64,000 nucleotides of DNA from Sphingobacterium sp. UBA2700 (GTDB taxonomy: Bacteria > Bacteroidota > Bacteroidia > Sphingobacteriales > Sphingobacteriaceae). The notes under the pieces are model-generated. The model saw only the letters and a list, made by a program, of their open reading frames with translations. It searched no databases and was not told where the DNA came from. Positions 8,262 to 16,828 of this stretch are shown one piece after another. The translations under genes were made by a program, and so were the position numbers. Positions within the stretch are counted from its first letter, which is position 1; every line of letters starts with the position of its first letter. The DNA lies in contig DELI01000007.1 of assembly GCA_002354335.1 (NCBI GenBank), forward strand, positions 1 through 64,000, written 5' to 3'.

Positions 8262-9569
8262 TTTTTCTACGCGGCTTGGTGTCTGCGTGCCATTGATGAT
8301 GCCGATAGCACCGGCAGCAATTGCTTCGATACTGGACTTGATATTGTTAATGTCTAGGGTGCTCACTTCATCTTTCACCGTATGGTAATACGCATCCTTA
8401 TCAATCTGTGAGGTGGAGAAGGTATGTGCCGGCACGCCTAAAGCAGCCAATACAGCATTGTCGCTGCGGTAGAATAAGTTTTGCGTTTTATAAGGGTCGG
8501 GATGAAAGGTAAAAGAAGAACCTTTTAGATTCTCTTGCATCAATGCCCCTAAGTTGGATGCATCAAACCCCGTAACATATAAGCTGTTTGGACCGAATCG
8601 TGAGTCTTTGCCGATCATTTCTATATTGATCATTGCCGTCACTTTTTCCGGATCGATTTTGTTCGAGAAGTATTTCGACCCGAACATACCAATCTCCTCT
8701 GCTGTGAAAGCAACGAAGATTAAGGTGCGTTCATTGTTGTTCAATTTCTTGTAATAGCGAGCCAGTTCGATTAAAGCTGTTGTACCTGAGGCATCATCAT
8801 CGGCGCCATTGGCGATGGAGTCCTGCCCTTCAGGCTTGATAATACCGATATGGTCATAATGCGATGAAAAGATAACAAATTCGTCCGCTTTAGATTTGCC
8901 AGGGATGATACCTGCTACATTAAACATAGGGAGCTCGTCTTCTTGGCGCTGTTGAACGATTTGGTATTTACCGGCCAATTGATCTGCAATGACAAAAACT
9001 TTGCTTACAGCGCTTGTATTCGCTTGATCTTTCGTTGTGATGTTCTCGCGTCCGGAATAAATCTTTTTGAAGCGAGCTAAAAAGGTTTCATGCTTCTTGT
9101 CGACCAATACGATTGCATTATCGGCATCTTTCTGTACATATTCTCGGAACTTTACCGAGAAGTCATCTGCTGCCGTGATACGCAAGGTTTTCAAGCCGGA
9201 GCCCTCATTGAAGTTTTCCGCTACTCCCCCACCAACAATCAGAAACTTATCCTCGCCGAGCGGTTTACCATCCCAAAGAACGCTTTGACTAGCTACTTTA
9301 GATTTATTGACGATAAAGGATTGTCTATAGTTCTCTTCGGCATATGGCTGCAAGCCGATATGCTTAAATTCGGAAGCGATAAAATCTGCTGCTCTGGAGA
9401 TGTCAGGAATAGATAAGGACGATCTTCCGCGCATTTCGTCGGAAGCGAGTGTATTTAGAATTCTACTGATATTTTCTGTTGAAGTGATCTGTAGTTTTTT
9501 TTGTTTTTGTGCGAAACCAAACTGTAAGGCTAGCCCCAAGAACAAAGAAAGTGCTAAGGATTTTTTCAT
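8250..9569 (-). CDS. exported M28 family zinc aminopeptidase
   Basis: A 439-residue di-zinc metallopeptidase, probably an aminopeptidase acting in the periplasm or outside the cell. Residues 1-21 form a signal peptide ending GFAQ. The M28 metal ligands are visible: HYDH (His237, Asp239), ADDDASG (bridging Asp near 258), the catalytic Glu pair in FTAEEIG (291-292), Glu317 in NIEMIG, and a C-terminal His in AYYHTVKDE. A PA-domain-like insertion precedes the catalytic domain (about 90-225). The gene is divergent from the rhodanese gene (93-nt gap) and convergent with the GNAT gene, overlapping it by 12 nt. Confidence 0.92.
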   Translation of the reverse strand: MKKSLALSLFLGLALQFGFAQKQKKLQITSTENISRILNTLASDEMRGRSSLSIPDISRAADFIASEFKHIGLQPYAEENYRQSFIVNKSKVASQSVLWDGKPLGEDKFLIVGGGVAENFNEGSGLKTLRITAADDFSVKFREYVQKDADNAIVLVDKKHETFLARFKKIYSGRENITTKDQANTSAVSKVFVIADQLAGKYQIVQQRQEDELPMFNVAGIIPGKSKADEFVIFSSHYDHIGIIKPEGQDSIANGADDDASGTTALIELARYYKKLNNNERTLIFVAFTAEEIGMFGSKYFSNKIDPEKVTAMINIEMIGKDSRFGPNSLYVTGFDASNLGALMQENLKGSSFTFHPDPYKTQNLFYRSDNAVLAALGVPAHTFSTSQIDKDAYYHTVKDEVSTLDINNIKSSIEAIAAGAIGIINGTQTPSRVEKLRD

Positions 9570-9635
9570 GTTTCAAAATTTTTTTGAATTTAATAAATTT
9601 AATAAACTAATGACGGAGTGATAGGTTTAATTAAT

Positions 9636-9643
9636 TATCTTTG
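9636..9643 (+). promoter_or_regulatory. -7 promoter element of the rhodanese gene
   Basis: TATCTTTG is a perfect TAnnTTTG match, placed so that transcription would start about 15 nt before the ATG at 9663. No clear -33 TTTG is present. Confidence 0.5.
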
Positions 9644-9662
9644 GTAAAAGCGTATAAATACT

Positions 9663-9977
9663 ATGAAAGAAATTAGCGTTCAGGAATTAAAGGATATGAT
9701 GGATCATAATGTTGAATTTCAATTAATTGACGTTCGTGAGCCTTTTGAATATGAAGTATCCAATTTAAATGGGGTCAACATTCCATTATCAGGTGTGGTA
9801 ATTGAATCGGAAAAGATTTCTAAAGATATTCCGGTTGTTATTCAGTGTCGTTCGGGAAAGCGTAGCGCTCAGGCTGTTATGTTATTGGAGCAAGAGGGAT
9901 ATACGAATCTTTCGAATTTACAGGGCGGTATTTTGGCATGGAAAGATGCTTTTGACCCAGAAATGGAAGTTTATTAG
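9663..9977 (+). CDS. single-domain rhodanese-like sulfurtransferase
   Basis: A 104-residue single rhodanese domain. The active-site loop is CRSGKRS with nucleophilic Cys62, preceded by LIDVREPFEYEVSNLNG, the usual N-terminal rhodanese signature with the substrate-binding arginine. Such small cytoplasmic proteins carry persulfide sulfur; the partner here is unknown. It is a single-gene unit, with its own -7 element upstream and a strong hairpin terminator 28 nt after the stop. Confidence 0.92.
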   Translation: MKEISVQELKDMMDHNVEFQLIDVREPFEYEVSNLNGVNIPLSGVVIESEKISKDIPVVIQCRSGKRSAQAVMLLEQEGYTNLSNLQGGILAWKDAFDPEMEVY

Positions 9978-10004
9978 GAATTAATAGATAATAACATTAT
10001 CAAT

Positions 10005-10037
10005 AAAAAGTCCGAGCATCGCTTGGACTTTTTGTTT
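10005..10037 (+). terminator. rho-independent terminator after the rhodanese gene
   Basis: AAAAAGTCC (10005-10013) pairs with GGACTTTTT (10025-10033), and the inner GAGC/GCTT pair extends the stem over an ATC loop. The T-rich tract continues after the stem. Confidence 0.85.
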
Positions 10038-10122
10038 TTGTGCTTGTTTTTTGATTTTCTGCTAAAAAAGAAAATCTTTTGTTATCAATTGATTAAAAAT
10101 ATTGTTTTTCGGAGTAACCTTA

Positions 10123-10151
10123 TTGGAAATATCATAAAACAATTACCTTTA
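10123..10151 (+). promoter_or_regulatory. candidate gdhA promoter
   Basis: TTG (10123-10125), an 18-nt spacer and TACCTTTA (10144-10151) fit the Bacteroidota promoter pattern with one mismatch. The predicted leader to the ATG at 10190 is about 35 nt. Confidence 0.5.
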
Positions 10152-10189
10152 TACTAATTTATACCAAGTGTAAACAAATACAATAATCT

Positions 10190-11614
10190 ATGTCCAGTCA
10201 AGACAACACAACGTACAGCTTTTTCCAAGGGGTTGCTCGCAACTTCGACAAAGCGGCCAAATTCACTCGTTTTTCCCCCGGAATTCTCGATCAAATCAAA
10301 GCTTGTAACTCTATTCTTCGTGTGAAGTTCCCCGTGAAAATCGGAGAAGGGATTGAAGTAATTGAAGCTTACCGCGTTCAGCACTCGCATCATAAGTTGC
10401 CATGTAAAGGTGGTATCCGTTTTAGTATGGAGGTAGATCAGGATGAGGTCATGGCGCTGGCATCCTTAATGACTTACAAATGTGCCATCGTAAATGTTCC
10501 TTTCGGCGGTGCGAAAGGCGGTATTAAAATCGACGCTAAGAAGTATTCGGAATACGAATTAGAGAAGATCACCAGACGTTATACAACGGAATTGGTGAAG
10601 AAGAATTTTATCGGTCCAGGAACCGATGTACCGGCACCAGATTATGGCACCGGCGCGCGCGAAATGAGCTGGATCGTCGATACATACACGACATTGAATC
10701 CTAACGAGATCAATGCACAGGCTTGTGTTACGGGTAAGCCAATTTCTCAGGGAGGTGTTCGCGGACGTGCAGAAGCAACCGGATTGGGTGTTTTCTTCGG
10801 TGTTCGTGAAGCGGTTAAGAATGCGGAGGACATGGCTGCATTAGGCCTCTCGGTAGGAATCGAGGGCAAGCGCGTTATTGTTCAGGGATTAGGAAATGTG
10901 GGCTATCATGCTGCAAATTACTTCCAGGACGAAGGCGCTATTTTAGTGGGATTGATTGAATATGAGGGTGCAATTTATAATGCAGACGGACTTGATCTGA
11001 ATGCGGTCGTTGCGCATAGAAAAGCAACAGGGTCGATTTTGAATTTCCCTGGTGCGGAGAACATCCTAGAATCAGCTAAAGGATTAGAATATCCATGTGA
11101 TATCTTGATTCCAGCAGCATTGGAATCCGTAATCAATGGAGACAATGCGGATAGAATCCAAGCGCAAATTATAGGTGAGGCTGCGAATGGTCCGTTGACT
11201 CCAGAAGCGGATGAAATATTGAACGGTAAAGGCAAGGTGGTTATTCCAGACATCTATCTGAATGCAGGTGGTGTGACGGTTTCTTACTTCGAATGGTTGA
11301 AGAACTTAAGCCATGTTCGTTATGGACGCTTAGAGAAGCGCTTTAGCGAAAACATGTATGCGGAGATCTTGAATATCATTGAGTCGATGACCAATCAAAA
11401 GGTTTCTAAGTTAGAGCGCAAGATTATCTTACGTGGACCGGATGAGGTTGATTTAGTATATTCTGGATTGGAAGATACGATGATCGGTTCTTACCAAGAG
11501 ATCCACGATATCTGGAAGAATACCGAGGGTGTTGAGGATTTGAGAACGGCAGCCTTTATTTGTGCAATCAATAAGGTTGGCGAGTCTTATAATGAATTAG
11601 GAATCTTCCCATAA
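10190..11614 (+). CDS. gdhA: Glu/Leu/Phe/Val family dehydrogenase, probably glutamate dehydrogenase
   Basis: It catalyses reversible oxidative deamination of glutamate to 2-oxoglutarate and ammonia with NAD(P). The 474-residue protein has the substrate-binding segment KGGIRFSM (73-80) and MTYKCAIVNVPFGGAKGGI (94-112), with catalytic Lys97 and Lys109. The Rossmann motif is VIVQGLGNVGYHAA (about 239-252). The length fits hexameric GDHs with some extra sequence at the C-terminus. It is monocistronic or loosely linked to the small membrane protein genes that follow. Cofactor preference cannot be decided from the motifs. Confidence 0.92.
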   Translation: MSSQDNTTYSFFQGVARNFDKAAKFTRFSPGILDQIKACNSILRVKFPVKIGEGIEVIEAYRVQHSHHKLPCKGGIRFSMEVDQDEVMALASLMTYKCAIVNVPFGGAKGGIKIDAKKYSEYELEKITRRYTTELVKKNFIGPGTDVPAPDYGTGAREMSWIVDTYTTLNPNEINAQACVTGKPISQGGVRGRAEATGLGVFFGVREAVKNAEDMAALGLSVGIEGKRVIVQGLGNVGYHAANYFQDEGAILVGLIEYEGAIYNADGLDLNAVVAHRKATGSILNFPGAENILESAKGLEYPCDILIPAALESVINGDNADRIQAQIIGEAANGPLTPEADEILNGKGKVVIPDIYLNAGGVTVSYFEWLKNLSHVRYGRLEKRFSENMYAEILNIIESMTNQKVSKLERKIILRGPDEVDLVYSGLEDTMIGSYQEIHDIWKNTEGVEDLRTAAFICAINKVGESYNELGIFP

Positions 11615-11638
11615 GGGTAAAAAGATTTAGATATTCAC

Positions 11639-11646
11639 TACCTTTG
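11639..11646 (+). promoter_or_regulatory. -7 element almost touching the start codon
   Basis: TACCTTTG fits TAnnTTTG exactly and ends 4 nt before the ATG at 11651. If used, the transcript would be leaderless. Confidence 0.5.
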
Positions 11647-11650
11647 TTTC

Positions 11651-11956
11651 ATGAACAAGGTAATTCAACAGACTAAACAGGCCTTTCTGTTTAGTCTGGC
11701 TTTTTATATCCTGGCTATACTTTTCCTCCTCTTTAAAGTTGGCTTTGCCCCTATCCTTTTGAGTATCGCGATGCTCGTTTCGTTGATATGGGTGGTACTT
11801 GTTCTACGAGAAATTATGCTTTCCACTTCCATTAGCAATACAGAAAGAATGATGATGGCCTTATTCATTATCCTATTGAACATTGTGGGGGGAATTGTTT
11901 ATTTCTCTTTTCTCAGAAAAAGTGTAATTGGAAGCCCAATAATAAAAAAGAAATGA
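11651..11956 (+). CDS. small membrane protein, unknown function
   Basis: A 101-residue protein with three predicted membrane helices at about residues 11-28, 31-52 and 66-87, with a charged loop between the second and third (LREIMLSTSISNTERM). The C-terminal tail is basic (RKSVIGSPIIKKK). I recognise no family. It overlaps the next small membrane protein gene by an ATGA junction, so the two are likely produced together. A -7 box lies directly before its ATG. Confidence 0.75.
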   Translation: MNKVIQQTKQAFLFSLAFYILAILFLLFKVGFAPILLSIAMLVSLIWVVLVLREIMLSTSISNTERMMMALFIILLNIVGGIVYFSFLRKSVIGSPIIKKK

Positions 11957-12192
11957 CGAAGAAGTTTATCTTAAACGTAGTATTGAACCTAGGTATTGTA
12001 TTCTTGATACTTAGCAGTGTTGCCGGTTATAACAGCGGAAATATGTTATACCTGGGTCTGTCGATTGCCCTATTGGTAGTTTTGGTTTATCTGAAAGTTG
12101 TTTTATTGAAACAGGTGAGCCGCGATGTGCAAGCGAAGAAGGCAGCGGCAGCACAGGAACAAGCAAGACAAAAAAAGAGGGCTAAAAAATAG
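11953..12192 (+). CDS. small membrane protein with basic tail, unknown function
   Basis: A 79-residue protein with two hydrophobic helices (about 6-22 and 29-51) and an Ala/Lys/Gln-rich C-terminal tail ending KKRAKK, probably cytoplasmic. It is translationally coupled to the preceding gene (4-nt overlap). The last codons and the TAG stop form one arm and the loop of a strong hairpin that serves as terminator for gcvT on the other strand, which constrains the end of the protein. Function unknown. Confidence 0.75.
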   Translation: MTKKFILNVVLNLGIVFLILSSVAGYNSGNMLYLGLSIALLVVLVYLKVVLLKQVSRDVQAKKAAAAQEQARQKKRAKK

Positions 12193-12198
12193 CCCTCT
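12170..12198 (-). terminator. gcvT terminator embedded in the end of the opposing gene
   Basis: AGAGGGCTA (12176-12184) and TAGCCCTCT (12190-12198) form a 9-bp stem with an AAAAA loop. On the minus strand the stem is followed by seven or more T residues, a strong rho-independent terminator for gcvT 21 nt past its stop. On the plus strand the T-run is weak. Confidence 0.85.
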
Positions 12199-12218
12199 CT
12201 TACTTATATTTTACAGCC

Positions 12219-13298
12219 TTATTTTACAAAAGGCGGCTTTTTAACGATTGCTTTGATCGGCTGATTACGGATAGAAATGAAGATTTCTGTTCCGTCTTTT
12301 GCGAAAGCAGTATCCACATAGCCTAAACCAACGGATTTCTTCAAGGTTGGCGACTGCGTTCCTGAAGTAACGCGTCCAATTTTATTTCCTTCAGCATCTA
12401 CGATTTCGTAATCATGACGAGGGATACCTCTGTCGATCATTTCGAAGCCGACTAGCTTTTGTGTCAATCCTCTTTCTTTTTCAGCTTTTAGGTTTTCTGA
12501 GTTCACGAAGTCTTTGGTGAATTTAGTAACCCAACCAAGACCTGCTGCTAATGGAGATGTGGTATCGTCGATATCATTTCCATATAAACAGAAGCCCATT
12601 TCTAAACGTAAAGTATCACGAGCACCCAAACCGATTGGTTTAATACCATATTGTTTACCTGCTTCCATGATCGCATTCCATACTTGCTCAGCATGCTCAT
12701 TATCTACGTAGATTTCAAAGCCACCAGCACCTGTATAGCCTGTTGCTGACACTAATACATTCTCAACACCGGCAAATACACCTTTTTGGAAAGAATAATA
12801 CTCCATAGGGGCTAATTCGATGTCTGTTAAACCTTGTAATGCATCTGCAGCTTTCGGTCCTTGTACAGCGAATAAAGAAGTTTTATCTGAGATATCTTTC
12901 ATCTCTACACCGAAAGTATTGTATTTGCTGATCCAGTTCCAGTCTTTTTCAATATTGGAAGCATTGACCACAAGAAGGTAAGTGTTGTCGTCAATTTTAT
13001 AAGTCAAGAAATCATCTACAATTCCACCTTCTTCATTCGGGATATAAGCATATTGTACTTTACCGTCATAAAGCTTAGAAGCATCGTTAGAAGAGATTTT
13101 TTGAATCAGGTCAAGTGCTTTTTCACCTTTTAAGATGAACTCACCCATATGGCTTACGTCGAACATACCTACTCCGGTACGTACAGTCTCGTGCTCATCA
13201 TTAATGCCGCTGTATTGAACAGGCATGTTAAAACCAGCGAAAGGAACCATCTTCGCGCCTAAAGCAATATGCAGGTTTGATAACGCAGTATTTTTCAT
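12219..13298 (-). CDS. gcvT: glycine cleavage system aminomethyltransferase (T protein)
   Basis: GcvT transfers the methylene group from aminomethyl-lipoyl H-protein to tetrahydrofolate, releasing ammonia. The 359-residue length is typical. Recognisable segments are [13 protein letters not shown] (17-29), [27 protein letters not shown] with the folate-binding Asp, [11 protein letters not shown] and [17 protein letters not shown]. The P-protein gene gcvP lies separately at 24741; gcvH is not in the window. The transcript ends in the hairpin at 12176-12198. Confidence 0.95.
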   Translation of the reverse strand: MKNTALSNLHIALGAKMVPFAGFNMPVQYSGINDEHETVRTGVGMFDVSHMGEFILKGEKALDLIQKISSNDASKLYDGKVQYAYIPNEEGGIVDDFLTYKIDDNTYLLVVNASNIEKDWNWISKYNTFGVEMKDISDKTSLFAVQGPKAADALQGLTDIELAPMEYYSFQKGVFAGVENVLVSATGYTGAGGFEIYVDNEHAEQVWNAIMEAGKQYGIKPIGLGARDTLRLEMGFCLYGNDIDDTTSPLAAGLGWVTKFTKDFVNSENLKAEKERGLTQKLVGFEMIDRGIPRHDYEIVDAEGNKIGRVTSGTQSPTLKKSVGLGYVDTAFAKDGTEIFISIRNQPIKAIVKKPPFVK

Positions 13299-13325
13299 GT
13301 TAAAATTAAATGTGTTTTAGTACTA

Positions 13326-13333
13326 CAAAAATA
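13326..13333 (-). promoter_or_regulatory. candidate gcvT -7 element
   Basis: On the minus strand this reads TATTTTTG, matching TAnnTTTG, 27 nt upstream of the gcvT ATG. A well-spaced -33 box is not evident. Confidence 0.4.
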
Positions 13334-13392
13334 GGTAATTAAACGACAAAAGAGACCTGATTTCCTAAATGTTAAGAAAATGGACAATCAGA

Positions 13393-14091
13393 TTACGTAA
13401 ATCTGAGGGGATCGGAGATATTCAGTATGGTCAATGCTCTTTCGAATTCGGGTTGTAGCTTTGCGCTTATTTCCACATGCTCTCCGGTTCGCGGATGTTT
13501 GAAAGATAAATGCGAGGCATGCAGCAACATGCTGTCATGGGCAAAGGTCTCCTTCCAAAGTTTATTTTGCTTATTGCAGCCATGTGGCCGATCGCCTATG
13601 ATGGGATGCAATATATGTGCAAAATGCCGGCGTAGCTGATGCATTCTGCCGGTCTGTGGCATCGCCTTCACAAGCGAATAGCGTGAGGTCGGATGCTTTC
13701 CGAAAAGAAGATCTATTTCGGTATGTTGAAGGGTTTCGTAATGAGTAATGGCATCTTGCAGAGTTCCGTTGTCTTTTTTCAAGGGATAGTCGATGCTGTC
13801 TTTGAGCGGTGAAAATCCGCGTAGAACGGCCAGATATTCTTTTTTAATCTGGTTGTTAGCAAAGGCCTGCTGAATCAGAGAGTCGGTTTCCTTGTTCAAG
13901 GAGAACAGGAGTATTCCACCAGTTTTGCGATCGAGACGATGAGCGGGATAGACGGTCTTGCCGATCTGATCTCTCAACAATTGCAGGGCAAATTCGGAAG
14001 TATCTGCAGCGATGGATGAGCGGTGAACTAACAGGCCGTGCGGTTTATTGATGGCAATGAGGTCCTGATCTTCGTAAAGTATCTCCAGCAT
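13393..14091 (-). CDS. RluA family pseudouridine synthase
   Basis: It isomerises uridine to pseudouridine in rRNA or tRNA. The 232-residue protein carries the RluA catalytic motif HRLDRKTGGILLF with nucleophilic Asp54, and the YSLVKAMPQTGRMHQLRRH segment common to the family. It lacks an N-terminal S4 domain. The compact form and the sequence suggest the TruC (tRNA U65) subgroup, but the target cannot be fixed. Its ATG overlaps the stop of the DUF4359 gene (TAATG), so it is translationally coupled. Confidence 0.88.
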   Translation of the reverse strand: MLEILYEDQDLIAINKPHGLLVHRSSIAADTSEFALQLLRDQIGKTVYPAHRLDRKTGGILLFSLNKETDSLIQQAFANNQIKKEYLAVLRGFSPLKDSIDYPLKKDNGTLQDAITHYETLQHTEIDLLFGKHPTSRYSLVKAMPQTGRMHQLRRHFAHILHPIIGDRPHGCNKQNKLWKETFAHDSMLLHASHLSFKHPRTGEHVEISAKLQPEFERALTILNISDPLRFT

Positions 14092-14459
14092 TATTGTTTC
14101 TTTAATACGTCGATAAGCTCGTTTGCTTTCTCATCAAGTTTTGGACTGATCCACACCTTGCCGAATGCCCCTCCTCCTACTGTAACTTTTTCACCATTCC
14201 AGTTCACCTCACATAGAGAAAACAGATAATAGTTTTTGGTTTGCACATAGGTATTGACGAACTCCTCAACAATGCGATCTCCGAAAAGCATCATGCCGAA
14301 TTCTACAGCGTCCTGATGCTCATATTGTAATTGTTTTTTTAAGATTTCCTTCGCTCGATCTCGCAGTTCGTCGTTTATTTTGTCTTTGGATGGGTTTGTC
14401 AAGATAGCAATAAGCATAATTGCGACGCCCAACAAAGCGAAAATTCTTGTTTTGCTCAT
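14091..14459 (-). CDS. DUF4359-like membrane-anchored protein
   Basis: A 122-residue protein with a single N-terminal hydrophobic segment (about 5-21, IFALLGVAIMLIAILTNPS) serving as anchor or signal. The soluble part carries LFSLCEVNWNGEKVTVGGGAFGKVWI. The TNPS/FSLCEV/VGGGAFGKVW pattern recalls DUF4359; no biochemical role is known to me. It is first in a two-gene unit with the pseudouridine synthase. A perfect -7 box lies 5 nt upstream of its ATG. Confidence 0.7.
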   Translation of the reverse strand: MSKTRIFALLGVAIMLIAILTNPSKDKINDELRDRAKEILKKQLQYEHQDAVEFGMMLFGDRIVEEFVNTYVQTKNYYLFSLCEVNWNGEKVTVGGGAFGKVWISPKLDEKANELIDVLKKQ

Positions 14460-14464
14460 AGTTG

Positions 14465-14472
14465 CAAAAGTA
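14465..14472 (-). promoter_or_regulatory. -7 element almost touching the DUF4359 start
   Basis: On the minus strand this reads TACTTTTG, a TAnnTTTG match ending 5 nt before the ATG (14459). It implies a leaderless or nearly leaderless transcript. Confidence 0.5.
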
Positions 14473-14481
14473 AAGAAAAGT

Positions 14482-14961
14482 TTAGAAGATGAGATTAAAC
14501 AACCAGACGCTTAATGCATACATCGCATAAATTACAAGCGTAATGACGATAGCTAAGATGGAAACGATCAGGAAGATGATGTTCTTGCCACTTCCTTGAT
14601 GTTTGTTTTCATAGTAGTGCTCGCGTAACAGCTTAATATTCTTGTCGTTGGCTTTGTTAAAGAAATCGAAGATATTACCCAAGAGAGGTATAGAACCTAG
14701 AATGGCATCCGAGGTCACGTTGAGTAGCATTTTGATCGCAATCTTCCCGCTTGCCCCATTTCGGTACATGACCGTAACGAGTATCAGTGAAATGATGAAG
14801 GTTGCGATTTGCCCGGCAAAGGGAATGAAATTAAGGATGGGGTCTAATCCGAAGCGAAAGTTGCCAATACGGAAGCGACTATCCATTAAAACAGATAGTC
14901 GCTCCACCCAAACAAAATCTTTATTTATGCGCTCTATTTTAGAGCTATATTGGTTTTCCAT
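14482..14961 (-). CDS. DUF4112 family membrane protein
   Basis: A 159-residue protein of the DUF4112 type. It has the sequence LDSRFRIGNFRFGLDPILNFIPFAG (26-50), a hydrophobic segment at about 50-66, then SDAILGSIPLLGNIFDFFNKAN, and a C-terminal helix at about 128-155. The family occurs widely in bacteria with unknown function. It starts 2 nt after the SIMPL-domain gene ends, so the two probably share a transcript. Confidence 0.85.
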   Translation of the reverse strand: MENQYSSKIERINKDFVWVERLSVLMDSRFRIGNFRFGLDPILNFIPFAGQIATFIISLILVTVMYRNGASGKIAIKMLLNVTSDAILGSIPLLGNIFDFFNKANDKNIKLLREHYYENKHQGSGKNIIFLIVSILAIVITLVIYAMYALSVWLFNLIF

Positions 14962-14963
14962 TG

Positions 14964-15689
14964 TTATTTTAATTCAAAGACTGCGTCGATATTGCAAGTC
15001 AGTTTGATTGGGCGGACATCAATATCAAGCCCATTCCCTCCTACTGCATCAGATTCAGCGTTTGCTGTTTTCGACATCGCCATATAAGCACGTGGCTGTG
15101 GCATCACATCATTCCAGCTGAAGCTGCTATTATCATTAATCATCAGCGATTTTCCAACAGTCTCTCCGTCGGCCGCTGCAAGTATTTCTGCATTGACGCG
15201 TGCGTCTTTAACCGCTGCGGTTTTTAATTCTTTCTCGATTGCTTTCTTTTGAGAATGATCATAACCGGCAATGTTCGTGTTTTGTAGACCTTGGGAGTCA
15301 ACTTCATCCATCATCGCATTTAAGCTTTTCAGGTCGGTTACTTTGATGCGGTACTGACGAGATTGTAGCAACTCATTGTTCTTTTTCTTACGATCGGCCG
15401 TGTTATAGCTATAAATGTTTTGTATAGTAAAATTCTCTTTCTTAACACCATATTTCATAGCAGCATCATACAATTGCTTTTCCAAGGTTTCGATAGTTAC
15501 CTTTTTCTTTGTATTGCCATCTTGATAGTATTCCTTCAATGAAATTGAAAGGTAAATGATGTCTGGAGTCACTTCTTTCTCGGCATAGCCGCGCGTTGCT
15601 ACTCTTCTACTATTTTCCATAGATACATTTTGTGCTTGAGCTGTCACCACCAATGCGATAAGCGCTAATATTGATAATAATTTTTTCAT
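14964..15689 (-). CDS. exported SIMPL-domain (DUF541) protein
   Basis: A 241-residue secreted protein with a signal peptide (about 1-19, ending TAQAQ). The SIMPL/DUF541 domain covers most of the rest. It starts RRVATRGYAEKEVTPDIIYLSI, with the typical VTxRGxAExxVxPD pattern, and ends CNIDAVFELK. Family members such as E. coli YggE are periplasmic or outer-membrane-associated, with reported links to oxidative stress, but the mechanism is unclear. It is divergent from the cold-shock gene and followed closely by the DUF4112 gene. Confidence 0.88.
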   Translation of the reverse strand: MKKLLSILALIALVVTAQAQNVSMENSRRVATRGYAEKEVTPDIIYLSISLKEYYQDGNTKKKVTIETLEKQLYDAAMKYGVKKENFTIQNIYSYNTADRKKKNNELLQSRQYRIKVTDLKSLNAMMDEVDSQGLQNTNIAGYDHSQKKAIEKELKTAAVKDARVNAEILAAADGETVGKSLMINDNSSFSWNDVMPQPRAYMAMSKTANAESDAVGGNGLDIDVRPIKLTCNIDAVFELK

Positions 15690-15815
15690 AATAATCTTTT
15701 AATGCGTTTCTAATCTCAAAAATCTTTCCAAAAGATATACAGCATAGACAAGTGACTATTGAAAATGTTTAATCATATTATGCTAATATTTAGTTTTTAT
15801 TTAGAAAATAATTGA

Positions 15816-15823
15816 TACCTTTA
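15816..15823 (+). promoter_or_regulatory. candidate cold-shock gene -7 element
   Basis: TACCTTTA, one mismatch from TAnnTTTG, 21 nt before the ATG at 15844. Confidence 0.4.
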
Positions 15824-15843
15824 AGAAATAATAAATTAATAAC

Positions 15844-16035
15844 ATGCAACAAGGAGTAGTAAAATTCTTTAATGAAGCCAAAGGTTTCGGTTTCATCATT
15901 CCAAATTCAGGCGAGAGCGAAATCTTCGTACACGTTTCTGGATTAATTGACAAAATTCGCGAGAAAGACGAAGTTTCTTACGAAGTTGAGCAAGGTCGTA
16001 AAGGCCTTAACGCGGTAAATGTAAAGCTTATCTAA
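15844..16035 (+). CDS. CspA-type cold-shock domain protein
   Basis: A 63-residue single-stranded nucleic acid-binding protein consisting of one cold-shock domain. RNP1-like KGFGFI (13-18) and RNP2-like IFVHVSG (27-33) are visible. It is slightly shorter than E. coli CspA (70 residues). It probably acts as an RNA chaperone; whether it is cold-induced cannot be told. No long 5' leader is evident, unlike enterobacterial cspA. A strong terminator follows 30 nt after the stop. Confidence 0.93.
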   Translation: MQQGVVKFFNEAKGFGFIIPNSGESEIFVHVSGLIDKIREKDEVSYEVEQGRKGLNAVNVKLI

Positions 16036-16065
16036 GAGAATAGATTCAATATATATTTATTGTGT

Positions 16066-16099
16066 AAAAGCCCATCGATGATTTTCGATGGGCTTTTTT
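16066..16099 (+). terminator. rho-independent terminator after the cold-shock gene
   Basis: AAAAGCCCATCGA (16066-16078) pairs perfectly with TCGATGGGCTTTT (16085-16097) over a 6-nt loop, followed by T residues. The A-run on the left arm also makes it usable by the convergent recO transcript, which ends at 16109. Confidence 0.9.
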
Positions 16100-16108
16100 C
16101 ATTAAATC

Positions 16109-16825
16109 TTAGCTGAAAATCTCTTCCAGAATATACAAGGAATTGAGCTCGCCAAAGTTTTCTGTATGAAGCCGATAATAGTCCACGAGCTTTTGTAGTA
16201 AATAGCTTCTATCCTCCTTTTTTAGCTTTACATTGTTACAATTGCTGAAAGAAGATTGGGCTAATTCTCTCAAATAAGAACTGTATGGTTCCTGCAGGGT
16301 ATAAACGTGGGCCGGCAGGATGCTCACAAATCTACCTTCTAAAAGATCGAAATACGGAAGATTACCTAAGGAAGGTTTAAACCCGAGGTAATGTGATAGC
16401 TTAAGCAGGAAGATGAGGTGATAGTTTGCCAAACCTTCATCGGTTTCATCAAGCCAGATAATAGCGTTTTCCAAAAAATCGAAAAGTTGCTTATCTGGAG
16501 ACTGATGCCTTAGCACTTTATAAAGCACCTCATTCAAGAATAGAGCAATCGAGCTTTTGACGATATCCAAAGGAATCTGTTTGAGCACAGGAAGATGTTG
16601 AGCTTCCTTAATCCGCTGCAGATTATTATTCTCCTTATTATAAACAACAAGCTCCAGCAAATGGAATGGCTGCAGCATGTTTACCGAAATCTTCGCTTTC
16701 GGTTTTCTTGCTCCATTAATCAGGTAAGATTGCAACCCAAATGCTTGCGTATAGATTTGTGCAACAACACTGCTCTCCGAATAATTGGTTACTTTGAGTG
16801 TAATTCCTTTGGTTTGGTGCAACAT
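16109..16825 (-). CDS. recO: DNA repair protein RecO
   Basis: RecO works with RecR (and RecF) to load RecA on SSB-coated single-stranded DNA. The 238-residue protein opens with the RecO OB-fold signature GITLKVTNYSESSVVAQIYTQAFGL and INGARKPKAK. The all-helical C-terminal part, with LIFLLKLSHYLGFKP and an N-terminal-type zinc region replaced, is as in Bacteroidetes RecOs. It lies 3 nt downstream of a small membrane protein gene. The transcript probably ends in the shared hairpin at 16066-16099. Confidence 0.9.
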   Translation of the reverse strand: MLHQTKGITLKVTNYSESSVVAQIYTQAFGLQSYLINGARKPKAKISVNMLQPFHLLELVVYNKENNNLQRIKEAQHLPVLKQIPLDIVKSSIALFLNEVLYKVLRHQSPDKQLFDFLENAIIWLDETDEGLANYHLIFLLKLSHYLGFKPSLGNLPYFDLLEGRFVSILPAHVYTLQEPYSSYLRELAQSSFSNCNNVKLKKEDRSYLLQKLVDYYRLHTENFGELNSLYILEEIFS

Positions 16826-16828
16826 GTT

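Noticed and set aside
9090..9416. A 108-residue frame antisense to the M28 peptidase
   Set aside because: It lies wholly inside a well-supported gene on the other strand, has no recognisable domain and no start signal. Many similar shadow frames within secA, gcvP and the catabolic genes were dismissed for the same reason.
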